Of a stretch of DNA of 39,972 bases, positions 25,274-33,336 are shown piece after piece. The stretch covers positions 1 to 39,972 of the forward strand of contig NZ_JACJRV010000066.1 of NCBI RefSeq assembly GCF_014697475.1. The letters run 5' to 3'. The number at the start of each line of letters is the position of its first letter. Position 1 is the first letter of the stretch. Below the pieces are notes generated by a model. The model was not told the DNA's origin, did no database searches, and was given only the letters and a program-made list of their open reading frames with translations. The position numbers were made by a program, and so were the translations under genes. The DNA comes from Nostoc sp. FACHB-152. GTDB taxonomy: Bacteria > Cyanobacteriota > Cyanobacteriia > Cyanobacteriales > Nostocaceae.

Positions 25274-25448
25274 GCAGTAATTCCGAAAGCTACGCGCTAG
25301 GACTTGATGAGCCGTTTTCAATATCCCAGTGTCAAAAACTTTGTAGGCTATGGGCAGTGATGTCGGGAATTATTAGTATTATTAGTTTTGAGAATCTTAT
25401 AGTCTGAAAGTCTTTTATAGCAGTACTTTCAGGCTATCTTGCCCCTAG

Positions 25449-25472
25449 TGACAGCTTCGCTATATCTACGCC
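25449..25472. repeat. Right member of the 24-bp inverted repeat
   Basis: TGACAGC followed by TTCGCTATATCTACGCC; the reverse complement matches 24564-24587 at 23 of 24 positions. It lies 175 bp after the stop of the alpha-CTD-like gene. Confidence 0.8.
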
Positions 25473-25543
25473 TTTACAGTTGTGATAAACGTGCATCTGT
25501 GCAGAAACGACAAAACCCCCTCCCGTGTAAACACAAATCCTCT

Positions 25544-25616
25544 GATCCCCCTAAATCCCCCTTTTTAAGGGGGACTTTTATTCTATTTCCCCCTTTTCAA
25601 GGGGCTAGGGGGGATC
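25544..25616. repeat. C/G-rich palindromic repeat (GATCCCCCTAAATCCCCCTT type)
   Basis: Starts GATCCCCCTAAATCCCCC and ends AAGGGGCTAGGGGGGATC, with inner arms CCCCCTTTTTAAGGGGG and CCCCCTTTTCAAGGGG. The outer ends pair as an imperfect inverted repeat. From general knowledge, sequences of this kind are common dispersed repeats in cyanobacterial genomes. Confidence 0.75.
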
Positions 25617-25660
25617 GAAACTTTACTAGGATACTTTATAAGACTTGTGTGTACACCGTA

Positions 25661-25721
25661 GCCTCTGCCCCCTTGTCCCCCTGCGATCTTAACGATAAGT
25701 CTTTAACCGGACACGATATCA
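25661..25721 (-). repeat. Oriented 3'-end repeat, copy C
   Basis: Read on the minus strand it begins TGATATCGTGTCCGG, with the core TCCGGTTAAAGACTTA, a 10-nt spacer and CGCAGGGGGACAAGGGGGCA. The leading TGA is the stop codon of the gene ending at 25719, exactly as in copy B. Confidence 0.75.
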
Positions 25722-27077
25722 TTTCTGAGTTGACACAGTTAATACTTGCGGTGGGGTAGCATCTGGTGGATAGAGAAAGTCTACTTCTACTAATCTGCGA
25801 TCGCTAGCTTTCATATTTAATACTACCAGTGGTTCTCCTGGCTGACCCCGCTTCTGTACTAAATGCACAAATTTGGTTTTTGGCATACCTTGATCATCTT
25901 TGTAACGTACCCGTACACTTCCGCGAAAGAAGGTTTGCTTGGCTGGGGTACTAAAAAAGCGCAGTCCAGGTTTAACTAACTGATCTTCTTTAATAGGGGT
26001 TTGTATGGCTACAGCCACGGTTTTTGGGGTAGAAGTATTGTTGTATAACGGCAGTTTCATACTGTATTGAATTGCATAGTTGCCATGCGCGCGATAAGCA
26101 GTATCAGGATAACGCGCTAACATCGGCGCACTCTGAATTTGATTAGTTCCTAAGGTTCCACCATGCAAGGTGCTAAGAGCGTAAGAAACAGCTTGTCCAG
26201 GGTTCGGAATGGTCAGGAATTTTGTTTTAGGATTATCTACTATTAATGCTCTCCAAAAGGAACCGCCAGCAACTCCCGCCACGCGTCCGTAAATTCTCGG
26301 CTTACCTGTATCCTCTAGGGGAGTAGGTGTTTTATCTCGTGGCGTGGACAATTCACCGTTATTGAGTAAATTTTGCCATTCTTCTAAAGTTGGCGCACGT
26401 TCACTGCCATCAGAATTAGTTTTGGCAAACATCGCTAAACTAGCTGCGTAGACTGTACCGCTACTTTGCAGCCGCATTAATGTAGACCGACCATTTAAAG
26501 GTGGCGTTAATCCCTGCACAGGAATTGGCAGATTGAGTAACATTTGACTTTGCTTAGGCGCAAGCACAATTTTGGCGGGGAATGTTGCTTGTCGCTTTCC
26601 TCTGAGGATATCAGACATAACGCGATCGCCTGGCCCAGCAAATACTTTCCCAGTCGGATCTTCTACCAAATATGGTAATTCAATAAATGGTGCATCTGGT
26701 TGGCTTAAATAACTCGCAGCTTGTAATACATTAACTGTGACTGGTCGCTTAGTTGGGTTATGTAAAATTATGCCAAGATAGAGCGATCGTAAATTTTCTG
26801 GTGGGTCGGCTTTGGCAACATGGTGAGCAAAAATATCAAATCGTCCCCGGAACAAAAAATTTAAATGTGCGCTTGGTACTTTTTTGCCATCGCCTGGAAA
26901 AGTAGACAATAAAATCCCTTCTCCTAACACCAATTCTGGACTATTGCTATTAAAAGTTGGTACTGAATCTAACTTTCCTGGTAAAGGCAGGACTTGTTGT
27001 TCTTGAAAAATTTCTTCTGGTGGAGGTGTGGGAGGTGTTGCTTGGGCAATTAGTGAACTGAGTAAAAATGACAACAT
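25719..27077 (-). CDS. DUF3370-type cyanobacterial exported protein
   Basis: 452 aa. The N-terminus MLSFLLSSLIAQATPPTPPP is a short signal peptide followed by a Pro-rich stretch, so export is likely. The body shows LDSVPTFNSNSPELVLGEG (about 36-54), LLSTFPGDGKKVPSAHLNF and GRFDIFAHH (about 78-86), blocks I associate with the cyanobacterial DUF3370 family of about 450 aa. Function is not established. The C-terminus ...PPDATPPQVLTVSTQK seems complete, although its stop codon is the first triplet of an oriented repeat. ATG 27077 has only a weak upstream signal. A pyroglutamyl-peptidase-like gene lies 41 bp upstream on the same strand, so the two may be co-transcribed. Confidence 0.8.
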   Translation of the reverse strand: MLSFLLSSLIAQATPPTPPPEEIFQEQQVLPLPGKLDSVPTFNSNSPELVLGEGILLSTFPGDGKKVPSAHLNFLFRGRFDIFAHHVAKADPPENLRSLYLGIILHNPTKRPVTVNVLQAASYLSQPDAPFIELPYLVEDPTGKVFAGPGDRVMSDILRGKRQATFPAKIVLAPKQSQMLLNLPIPVQGLTPPLNGRSTLMRLQSSGTVYAASLAMFAKTNSDGSERAPTLEEWQNLLNNGELSTPRDKTPTPLEDTGKPRIYGRVAGVAGGSFWRALIVDNPKTKFLTIPNPGQAVSYALSTLHGGTLGTNQIQSAPMLARYPDTAYRAHGNYAIQYSMKLPLYNNTSTPKTVAVAIQTPIKEDQLVKPGLRFFSTPAKQTFFRGSVRVRYKDDQGMPKTKFVHLVQKRGQPGEPLVVLNMKASDRRLVEVDFLYPPDATPPQVLTVSTQK

Positions 27078-27118
27078 ATACTTAGGTGACTATTTTTTCC
27101 TACAAGACGCACATCATT

Positions 27119-27631
27119 TTATGCGAGTGCCAGATTGTTAATAATTAATAAGAAGTCGGTAAGAATAGGCAACAAATTTTCTTGATTTAAAACGGGAACG
27201 TGAACAAAGATACAACGAGTGGTGAGTTTATATTGGTATAGATAGTTGAGAACTGCATAATAAAGACCTTCGCAAACAAATTTACCGCAGTCATTACTAA
27301 TATCAGTTGCTACTGTTCCCGAAACTAATTTTTCCAAATTCACTGCTGTCGGCAAAAAAATTTCGCCTTGGCTAGCACCCACCTCTACACTTAATTGCTG
27401 GCGACTGGCAGCCATGCCACAACAGATAATGTAATCTGGTTGCAACTGGTCGATTTTTTGAATTACCCAGGAACTAGCCAGCATCACATCTACAGGTAAC
27501 AGCCGCAGAAATTTTAAGTCATGGGGGATCGATTCAACTTTAATCAGTTCTTGTAATAAATCATCCGATGAATTTGACACTTGATCGCTTAACCAAGTGT
27601 CAAAAGAAGTTAATAGAAATCTTTTCTTCAT
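27119..27631 (-). CDS. Pyroglutamyl-peptidase I-like cysteine peptidase (C15 family)
   Basis: 170 aa, somewhat shorter than classical enzymes (about 210 aa). The N-terminus MKKRFLLTSFDTW corresponds to the family start KxLLTGFxPF. Candidate catalytic residues are all in family-like context: Glu83 in RQQLSVE, Cys120 in CGKFVCEGLYY and His144 in CIFVHVP. The family removes N-terminal pyroglutamate from peptides in the cytoplasm. Sequence around the Glu is diverged and the mid region is shortened, so substrate range may differ. It lies 41 bp upstream of the DUF3370 gene and divergent from hisH, with a 58-bp gap holding both start regions. Confidence 0.82.
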   Translation of the reverse strand: MKKRFLLTSFDTWLSDQVSNSSDDLLQELIKVESIPHDLKFLRLLPVDVMLASSWVIQKIDQLQPDYIICCGMAASRQQLSVEVGASQGEIFLPTAVNLEKLVSGTVATDISNDCGKFVCEGLYYAVLNYLYQYKLTTRCIFVHVPVLNQENLLPILTDFLLIINNLALA

Positions 27632-27689
27632 TAGAATTATTATTTAGAATAGAAAAACCCTCCATAATAAATTTACAAGGAGCAGGTCA

Positions 27690-28325
27690 ATGCCAGTTAT
27701 TGCAGTCGTAGATTACGACATGGGAAATTTGCACTCAGTCTGTAAAGGCATAGAAAAAGCTGGGGCAACTCCTAAGATTACAGATTCTGCTAAAGAGATA
27801 TCCTTAGCAGATGCAGTAGTATTGCCAGGAGTTGGAGCATTTGATCCCGCAGTGCAGCATTTACGAGAACGTGATTTAGAACAACCGATTAAAGACGCGA
27901 TCGCATCTGGTAAACCTTTTTTGGGAGTTTGTTTAGGATTGCAAATTTTGTTTGAATCAAGTGCAGAAGGAACCCAACCAGGGCTAGGAATTATCAAAGG
28001 AAAAGTCCGTCGATTTCGCCATGAACCAGGAATTACAATTCCGCACATGGGGTGGAATCAGCTGGAATTTACTCAACCAAAAAGTATTTTATGGGAGCAT
28101 TTACCAGCTAATCCTTGGGTTTATTTTGTGCATTCCTATTATGTTGACCCAACAGATCCGCAAGTTCAGGCGGCAACTGTTACCCACGGTAGTCAAAATA
28201 TTACAGCAGCAATTGCCAAAGACAATTTGATGGCAGTGCAATTTCACCCAGAAAAATCCTCTAATATAGGATTGCAAATCCTATCGAATTTTGTTTCTCA
28301 GGTTCGTGAACAAATAGCTGCATAG
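27690..28325 (+). CDS. hisH: Imidazole glycerol phosphate synthase, glutamine amidotransferase subunit HisH
   Basis: 211 aa, full length. Class-I glutamine amidotransferase: nucleophile Cys81 in GVCLGLQILFE, His186 and Glu188 in VQFHPEKS, and the opening DYDMGNLHSV and LPGVGAF are family hallmarks. It delivers ammonia from glutamine to HisF for histidine and AICAR synthesis in the cytoplasm. AAGGAGCAGG lies just upstream of ATG 27690. No other his gene is in this window, as is usual for the scattered his genes of cyanobacteria. rsmD follows 83 bp downstream, after heptamer repeats. Confidence 0.97.
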   Translation: MPVIAVVDYDMGNLHSVCKGIEKAGATPKITDSAKEISLADAVVLPGVGAFDPAVQHLRERDLEQPIKDAIASGKPFLGVCLGLQILFESSAEGTQPGLGIIKGKVRRFRHEPGITIPHMGWNQLEFTQPKSILWEHLPANPWVYFVHSYYVDPTDPQVQAATVTHGSQNITAAIAKDNLMAVQFHPEKSSNIGLQILSNFVSQVREQIAA

Positions 28326-28370
28326 GATTTGTTATTTGTCATTTGTTAGTTGTCATTTGTTTGATTACAG

Positions 28371-28404
28371 ACTAATGACTAATGACCATTGACCAATGAC
28401 TAAT
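28371..28404. repeat. Heptanucleotide short tandem repeats (STRR)
   Basis: Head-to-tail near-copies of ACTAATG/ACCAATG fill the hisH-rsmD gap right up to the rsmD start. Similar runs occur at about 8337-8375, 32585-32606 and 34410-34425. The class is typical of filamentous cyanobacteria. Confidence 0.75.
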
Positions 28405-28408
28405 TATC

Positions 28409-28993
28409 ATGAGTCTGAGAATTTACGGCAAACGTCCGATTAAAACTTTACCAGGGAAAGAAACCAGACCCACAAGCGCGCGGGTACGAGAAGCTGTTTT
28501 TAACATTTGGCAAGGCGAAATTGCAGGTTGTCGCTGGCTAGATTTGTGCGCGGGTAGTGGTTCAATGGGTGCAGAGGCTTTGTGTAGAGGAGCCAGCTTG
28601 GTAGTCGGAATTGAACAATCAAGCCGAGCCTGTGCGATTATTCAACAAAATTGGCAGCAGTTAGCTGAGAGCGCACAAAAATGGCAGCTATTGCGTGGTG
28701 ATGTGATTCAGCAGTTAAAAACTTTGTCAGGAAAACAGTTTGACAGAATTTATTTTGATCCGCCTTATGCCAGTGGATTATATCAACCTGTTTTAGAAGC
28801 GATCGCTGACTATAATTTGTTAGATACCAAGGGTGAAATCGCGGTAGAACATAATCCCCAAGGCTGGACACCACCATTGATCCCAAATTGGGAAATCAGT
28901 CGCCAAAAAGTTTACGGTAACACAGCCCTAACTTTTTATAGAGTTATTGATTCGACTATAGAGAGTGATGGAGTAGTTAGTGGGGGCGGTTAG
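28409..28993 (+). CDS. rsmD: 16S rRNA (guanine(966)-N(2))-methyltransferase RsmD
   Basis: 194 aa. Features: RIYGKRPIKTL with the TRPTSARVREAVFNI block (about 19-34), the SAM-binding WLDLCAGSGSMGAEAL (about 43-58), and the catalytic DPPY at 117-120. The family methylates G966 of 16S rRNA during 30S assembly. The C-terminal extension past about 180 (VVSGGG) is short and low in information. The start codon lies directly after a run of heptamer repeats, so no classical Shine-Dalgarno is present. It is followed by paired stem-loops (29014-29070). Confidence 0.93.
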   Translation: MSLRIYGKRPIKTLPGKETRPTSARVREAVFNIWQGEIAGCRWLDLCAGSGSMGAEALCRGASLVVGIEQSSRACAIIQQNWQQLAESAQKWQLLRGDVIQQLKTLSGKQFDRIYFDPPYASGLYQPVLEAIADYNLLDTKGEIAVEHNPQGWTPPLIPNWEISRQKVYGNTALTFYRVIDSTIESDGVVSGGG

Positions 28994-29013
28994 AAACCGC
29001 GTCTACACAGACA

Positions 29014-29070
29014 AAACCCGCGCAGACGGGTTTCAAAGCTGAATTTTCTGTTAGTCCGCGCAGGCGGACT
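29014..29070 (+). terminator. Two adjacent stem-loops downstream of rsmD
   Basis: AAACCCG-CGCAGA-CGGGTTT (29014-29033) and AGTCCGC-GCAG-GCGGACT (29053-29070) are perfect 7-bp stems. A weaker GCGAAT...ATTCGC stem follows near 29086. The sequence between rsmD and petG is rich in CGCGCAGACGGG-type motifs common in Nostoc spacers. Together they probably end rsmD transcription and, in reverse, petG transcription. Confidence 0.6.
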
Positions 29071-29192
29071 TAGTTTGTGTAGCCGCGAATTTCATTCGCC
29101 TTAATAGCTTGGGACATCAACAAAGGAGAAATCTAGGCACCACAGAGTTTTTCACCCTGTCACCTGTTCTCTGTCACCTGTCCCCTACTATA

Positions 29193-29306
29193 TCAACCGC
29201 CCAACTCGTTGGGACGTTTGTATTGCTTGTATGCAGCGTAAAACAGACCAGCGAGAGTCACGACAATTAGACCAAGCACAATACCAGAAAGTAGGGGTTC
29301 AACCAC
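29193..29306 (-). CDS. petG: Cytochrome b6-f complex subunit 5 (PetG)
   Basis: 37 aa, the normal PetG length. It starts with GTG (29306), with AGGAG about 6 nt upstream. The product begins [12 protein letters not shown], has one membrane helix (about 5-26, [15 protein letters not shown]) and ends with the typical [12 protein letters not shown]. PetG is a small single-helix subunit needed for assembly and stability of the b6-f complex in the thylakoid membrane. It is divergent from the cytM-type gene, with 201 bp between the starts that must contain both promoters. Confidence 0.96.
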   Translation of the reverse strand: MVEPLLSGIVLGLIVVTLAGLFYAAYKQYKRPNELGG

Positions 29307-29507
29307 TTTAAATCTCCTGTTTGCAATTATTAACTATTCATATCCCGTCTTTGATTTTACCAAATTACGGCGAATCCCGCTTGCCACAGCGTTTTTGAGC
29401 GATGGTCACTTGCAAAAAAACGGCCATATATGCTTGCAGTAAAAATCAAGAACTTTTAAGCTATGTGTAGGAAATGAAAAACTTTAGATACTTTTACAGC
29501 AAACCTT

Positions 29508-29882
29508 TTGGATAACCAGATTACCAAACCTGAAATTCTGATTCAGAGGATCGCCTTGTTTGTTCTAGCGATACTGCTAGCAATCCCTTTGGGCATCTTT
29601 GGTGTTCAAATGGTACAAGCCTCAGATCCCTACGTTAAAACTGTACTTTCCTTAACCGGAGACCCAGTTCAAGGAAATGCTATTTTTCAAATTAATTGCG
29701 CTGGTTGTCACGGTTGGCAAGCAGATGGACGAGTAGGCCCTAGTTTACAAGCTGTTTCTAAACGTAAATCCCGTTATAAGTTGATTCAGCAAGTTATTAG
29801 TGGTAAAACGCCACCTATGCCAAAGTTTCAGCCTAGTCCTCAAGAAATGGCCGACCTTTTGAGCTTTTTGGAAACATTATAA
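29508..29882 (+). CDS. cytM: Membrane-anchored c-type cytochrome, CytM-type
   Basis: 124 aa from a TTG start; no clear Shine-Dalgarno and no nearby ATG. A single uncleaved-looking N-terminal helix (about 16-37) is followed by a class-I cytochrome c domain with heme motif CAGCH (64-68), the expected GRVGPSL, and the axial Met in PPMPKFQP (Met104). The short domain and the block VGPSLQAVSKRKSR match cyanobacterial cytochrome cM as I know it. That protein is reported to adjust respiratory and photosynthetic electron flow under stress. It lies divergently next to petG, which fits a shared electron-transport role. A perfect 13-bp stem-loop terminator follows. Confidence 0.88.
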   Translation: MDNQITKPEILIQRIALFVLAILLAIPLGIFGVQMVQASDPYVKTVLSLTGDPVQGNAIFQINCAGCHGWQADGRVGPSLQAVSKRKSRYKLIQQVISGKTPPMPKFQPSPQEMADLLSFLETL

Positions 29883-29914
29883 AGGTTTACTTTTCTTAAA
29901 AAATATAGGTTTAG

Positions 29915-29955
29915 ATTAAAGATGTAGGAGAGAACATTCTACATCTTTAATTTTT
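29915..29955 (+). terminator. Rho-independent terminator of the CytM-type gene
   Basis: ATTAAAGATGTAG (29915-29927) and CTACATCTTTAAT (29939-29951) pair perfectly and are followed by TTTT. It lies 33 bp after the stop at 29882. Confidence 0.9.
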
Positions 29956-30042
29956 AGTAAAAATACCTAGAAATATTCCGTGCCAATGCATATAAATATG
30001 TAAAAATAAGTGCTGGATGATGCGATCGCGATTGGCAAAAAA

Positions 30043-30768
30043 ATGACAGAAGTTCTTCAAATTGGCAACCGAAAAATCCAAGCTACTGAGCTAATTCCCT
30101 TACTGGCAAGTTATCAAATGCTGCCACAGCTACTACGGGAATTAATTATTGATGAAGCGATCGCATCTATAGAATGTACTCCAGAAGAAATGACTCGCGC
30201 TCAACAGCAATTTTACGCTGAACGGCAGTTAAAAACTGATGACGACATTAAAGCCTGGATGGCATATCACAGTATAACAGTAGATCAATTAGAAGCTGTC
30301 ACGATTCGCCGGCTGAAAATAGAGAAATTTAAGCTAGAAACTTGGGGCGGCAAACTAGAATCTTACTTCTTTCAAAACAAAGGCAAGCTAGATAGAGTAA
30401 TTTATTCTCTGTTACGCACTCAAGATATAGGGCTGGTTCAAGAACTCTACTTCCGGCTGCAAGCAAAAGAACAGTCGTTTGCAGAAGTGGCAAAAGAATA
30501 CTCTCAAGGCCCAGAAGCCCAAACTGGTGGCTTAGTCGGGCCAATTGAACTACAAACGCTTCATCCAGCAATGGCGCAATTGCTGGCAAACAGTCAACCA
30601 GGCCAAGTTATGCCACCAGCCCGCATTGCCGAGTGGGTTGTGATTATACGCTTGGAAAAATTAATCCCTGCACAACTAGATGACCAAATGAAAGCACGGC
30701 TGCTGAATGAACTTTTTGAAGGTTGGATACAAGAAAAGCAAAAGCAAATTCAGCAACAGAGTCAATAG
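30043..30768 (+). CDS. Parvulin-type peptidyl-prolyl isomerase (PpiC/SurA-like)
   Basis: 241 aa from ATG 30043; an in-frame start 33 nt upstream overlaps a GCGATCGCG site and is less likely. The N-terminal part (about 1-105) is helical and SurA-like, and the parvulin domain (about 110-215) shows SFAEVAKEYSQGPEAQTGG followed by LVGPI, then LHPAMAQLL and PGQVMPPARIAEWVVIIRLEK. No signal peptide or lipobox is visible, so it appears cytoplasmic, as do similar cyanobacterial proteins. The family catalyses proline isomerisation and acts as a chaperone. The converging ABC-exporter gene ends 22 bp away. Clients are unknown. Confidence 0.85.
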   Translation: MTEVLQIGNRKIQATELIPLLASYQMLPQLLRELIIDEAIASIECTPEEMTRAQQQFYAERQLKTDDDIKAWMAYHSITVDQLEAVTIRRLKIEKFKLETWGGKLESYFFQNKGKLDRVIYSLLRTQDIGLVQELYFRLQAKEQSFAEVAKEYSQGPEAQTGGLVGPIELQTLHPAMAQLLANSQPGQVMPPARIAEWVVIIRLEKLIPAQLDDQMKARLLNELFEGWIQEKQKQIQQQSQ

Positions 30769-30789
30769 TCAAAAGTCCATAGTCCATTG

Positions 30790-32514
30790 CTAACTAAATT
30801 GCTGGGCATAAAATCTAGCATAGCGACCTTCCAGCCTTAATAATTCCTCATGACTGCCTGATTCGACAATTTGCCCTTTTTCCACAACAAGAATCCGATC
30901 GCATCTCCTAACTGTACTTAAACGATGGGCAATAATAAATACTGTCCGATGCTGCATTAATCTTTCTAAGGCTTCTTGTACCAAAGCTTCCGATTCGGAA
31001 TCTAATGCAGATGTCGCCTCATCTAAGATTAATATGCGCGGATTCAGGAGAACAGCACGGGCGATCGCAATTCTTTGTCTCTGTCCACCCGATAAATTTA
31101 CGCCACGTTCACCAACCCAAGTTTGATAACCTTCTGGTAACTGAGTAATAAATTGATGGGCGTTAGCAATTTTGGCAGATGCGATGACTGCATCCATATC
31201 AAAATTATCTTGACCAAAGGCAATATTTTGAGCTAGGGTTCCCGAAAACATCACCGTTTCTTGAGGAACAATGCCAATTTGTCGCCGCAGACTATGTAAG
31301 GTGACATCCCGAATATTAATATCATCGATTAAAACTTGACCAGATTCCGGGTCATAAAAGCGGGGGAGGAGATTAACAAACGTCGTCTTTCCTGCGCCAG
31401 AAGCACCCACTAGCGCGATCGCTTCTCCAGGTGATGCTAATAAACTGATATCTTGGAGTACAGGTTCACCGGGTTTGTAAGCAAACGAAATATGGCGATA
31501 TTCCACTTTACCTTTAACTGGGGGAAGTGCGATCGCCACTGGCTTTTCTACTACCCTAGGTTGAATTGCCATCAACTCAAACACTCGGTCTACAGATGCT
31601 TCGCCTTGTTTAAATTCGTTGTAGTTGTTGGTAGTATGACCGATAGGATCAATTAACAATGCAGCTGCGGCTAGATAACTAAAAAAATCTCCGACGGTTA
31701 AGTTGCGTTGATAAATTTGCCACGCACCCACCAATAATAAAGATAAAGCACTCAAAGCTTCTAAAAATCCCACAATTGGAATTTGAATTGCTTTCAAACG
31801 TTCTGCGGAATACTTCGCTTTTAAACTCCTTTCTGCTTCATAACCAAAACGAGCAATTTCATAATTTTCAGCCGCAAACGCTTGTACAAGCCGAATTCCA
31901 CTGAATACTTCTGTCAAAATTGCCGATAAACCCGAAACCCGATTTTGGCTTTTAAGGGAATATTTGCGTAACCGTTCCCCAAACCAACCAATGATAATGC
32001 CCATCAAAGGTGCAACAACAATTGTCGCTAAAGTCAGTTGCCAATTTAGGTAAATCATATAAATGGGTATAGCAACCAACTGCAACAGGCAAGGAACAAA
32101 GTCATGAAATAGCTTATTGACAACTTCACCAACACGGTCTATGTCTTCTGTGAGGCGGTAAGCTAAATCACCTGTTTTGGCTTTTTCAAAGTAACTCAAA
32201 TCTAATTTTTGCAGATGGCTGTATACTTGCTTGCGGAGAGTATAAGCAACTCTTAACGCCACCTTTGCCATGTAGATATCTTGCACTGACTGAAAAAAGC
32301 CGCGCACTAAAAATACTAACGCACAAATACCCGCTAGTTGAGCGATCGCTACTACATTACCTTGGCCAAAGGGTGCAGCTAATTTACCTGCCAGATTAAT
32401 TAATGTCAGTGTAGCCAGCACATAACCGACAATACCAATAAATCCTTTAGTAATATTTGGCCACTGGGGTTTGATATAGGGCAGTAGTTGCCAGTAATTA
32501 GAATGAGTTTTCAA
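30790..32514 (-). CDS. MsbA/HepA-like ABC exporter (permease-ATPase fusion)
   Basis: 574 aa half-transporter that should dimerise. The membrane domain covers about residues 20-320 with six helices. The ATPase has Walker A GASGAGKTT (370-378), signature LSGGQRQ (474-480) and Walker B LILDEATSALD (495-505), with the H-loop in IIAHRLST. The typical IGIVPQETVMFSGT Q-loop is present. The family exports lipids, lipid-linked sugars, glycolipids or peptides. In heterocystous cyanobacteria relatives take part in heterocyst envelope formation, but this one has no such neighbours. A putative upstream signal for ATG 32514 is weak. Downstream it converges with the parvulin gene. Confidence 0.93.
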   Translation of the reverse strand: MKTHSNYWQLLPYIKPQWPNITKGFIGIVGYVLATLTLINLAGKLAAPFGQGNVVAIAQLAGICALVFLVRGFFQSVQDIYMAKVALRVAYTLRKQVYSHLQKLDLSYFEKAKTGDLAYRLTEDIDRVGEVVNKLFHDFVPCLLQLVAIPIYMIYLNWQLTLATIVVAPLMGIIIGWFGERLRKYSLKSQNRVSGLSAILTEVFSGIRLVQAFAAENYEIARFGYEAERSLKAKYSAERLKAIQIPIVGFLEALSALSLLLVGAWQIYQRNLTVGDFFSYLAAAALLIDPIGHTTNNYNEFKQGEASVDRVFELMAIQPRVVEKPVAIALPPVKGKVEYRHISFAYKPGEPVLQDISLLASPGEAIALVGASGAGKTTFVNLLPRFYDPESGQVLIDDINIRDVTLHSLRRQIGIVPQETVMFSGTLAQNIAFGQDNFDMDAVIASAKIANAHQFITQLPEGYQTWVGERGVNLSGGQRQRIAIARAVLLNPRILILDEATSALDSESEALVQEALERLMQHRTVFIIAHRLSTVRRCDRILVVEKGQIVESGSHEELLRLEGRYARFYAQQFS

Positions 32515-32606
32515 GCTGTAACTTCCACAAAAATATTTCCCTTTGTTTGACGCTATCAGCTTTTGCGTAGTTTCACTCTAATAAGTTATTAGTCATTAGT
32601 CATTGG

Positions 32607-32933
32607 TCACAAGCTTTCTAAAATCGCATCTACGCGATGCTGAAAATCAGCGATCGCATCATCGTAAGTAGGGGGTAACGCTTCTCCTTCGTCATATCCC
32701 ACAGGGAAATCAACAGTGTACTTATCCCCACTGCCGCAAAGCACCCCGGCACAAGTCAGAACCGCCAACAACTTTGATTTTGCGACTATCGCCAGATGCC
32801 TCCAGGCTGGGGCAACGCCTAAAGCCTTCTGAAATCGTCGTAGTGACAAGTGGCGTTTAGTTGGTTTTTTAGAATTTCTGCCCGGTCGGATGCTGATTTC
32901 TGGTTTACCATCAGCCCCTGAAAAACCAGACAA
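32607..32933 (-). pseudogene. Small open frame, possibly a gene remnant
   Basis: About 108 codons from a TTG at 32933; the frame is open a further 12 codons upstream but contains no ATG and no ribosome binding site. The translation has a basic stretch (RPGRNSKKPTKRHLSLRRF), a hydrophobic centre (AIVAKSKLLAVLTCAGVLCG) and an acidic end (YDEGEALPPTYDDAIADF). No family recognised. The lack of an acceptable start and the neighbouring decayed frame (33129-33236) suggest a truncated relic instead of an expressed gene. Confidence 0.4.
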
Positions 32934-33336
32934 AGGATAAATTTGAGTTAATATCTTGGCTAAATGCAGTTAAGTTACGTGAGAGTTAAAGCTAAAATGC
33001 CAGGGCTTGTGAATAGCTCCCTTAGCAGACTTAATTTCTTAGATTTGATACATATCACAGATGGGCAAGTAAACGCAAGTTACCCTTGATACAGCATAAC
33101 ACTTAGTATATTAATGAAAAAAGCCAATTTATACTGCTGCCACCAGATCCGCACGGGTTTGATAGAGATGAGGATGGCGGGGGTTGTGAGCGTTGATTAG
33201 AGCTTTTAAACGAGAAGCTGGACTAAAAACTGCTTCTTATTTCAGCTGATTTAGAAAAATTATTTAGGCTTTTAAATTGGCAAAGTGGCTTGAGAAACCA
33301 GTCCACCCTTATTTTTTCTATAAAAGGAGCAGTTAT
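32934..33336. other. Intergenic region with a coding fossil
   Basis: 403 bp. Apart from the remnant at 33129-33236 it contains nothing recognisable. The last bases before 33337 hold the ribosome binding site of the WGR-domain gene. Confidence 0.5.
33129..33236 (-). pseudogene. Probable 3' remnant of a protein gene
   Basis: A 35-codon stretch ending in TAA, preceded in frame by another TAA and lacking a start. The translation (SRLKALINAHNPRHPHLYQT, then RADLVAAV) has a protein-like, soluble composition with several His/Pro/Arg residues, unlike random spacer. It appears to be the C-terminal end of a decayed gene. Family unknown. Confidence 0.3.

Larger units (their letters stand above)
25274..25718. 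other. Intergenic region with several repeats
   Basis: 445 bp without a supported gene. In order it holds: plain sequence; the right member of the 24-bp inverted repeat (25449-25472); a C/G-rich palindromic repeat (25544-25616); and oriented repeat copy C (25661-25721), which reaches the stop codon of the next minus-strand gene. Confidence 0.6.

Noticed and set aside
25439-25759. 106-codon plus-strand frame
   Set aside because: It runs through three different dispersed repeats and into the opposite-strand DUF3370 gene.
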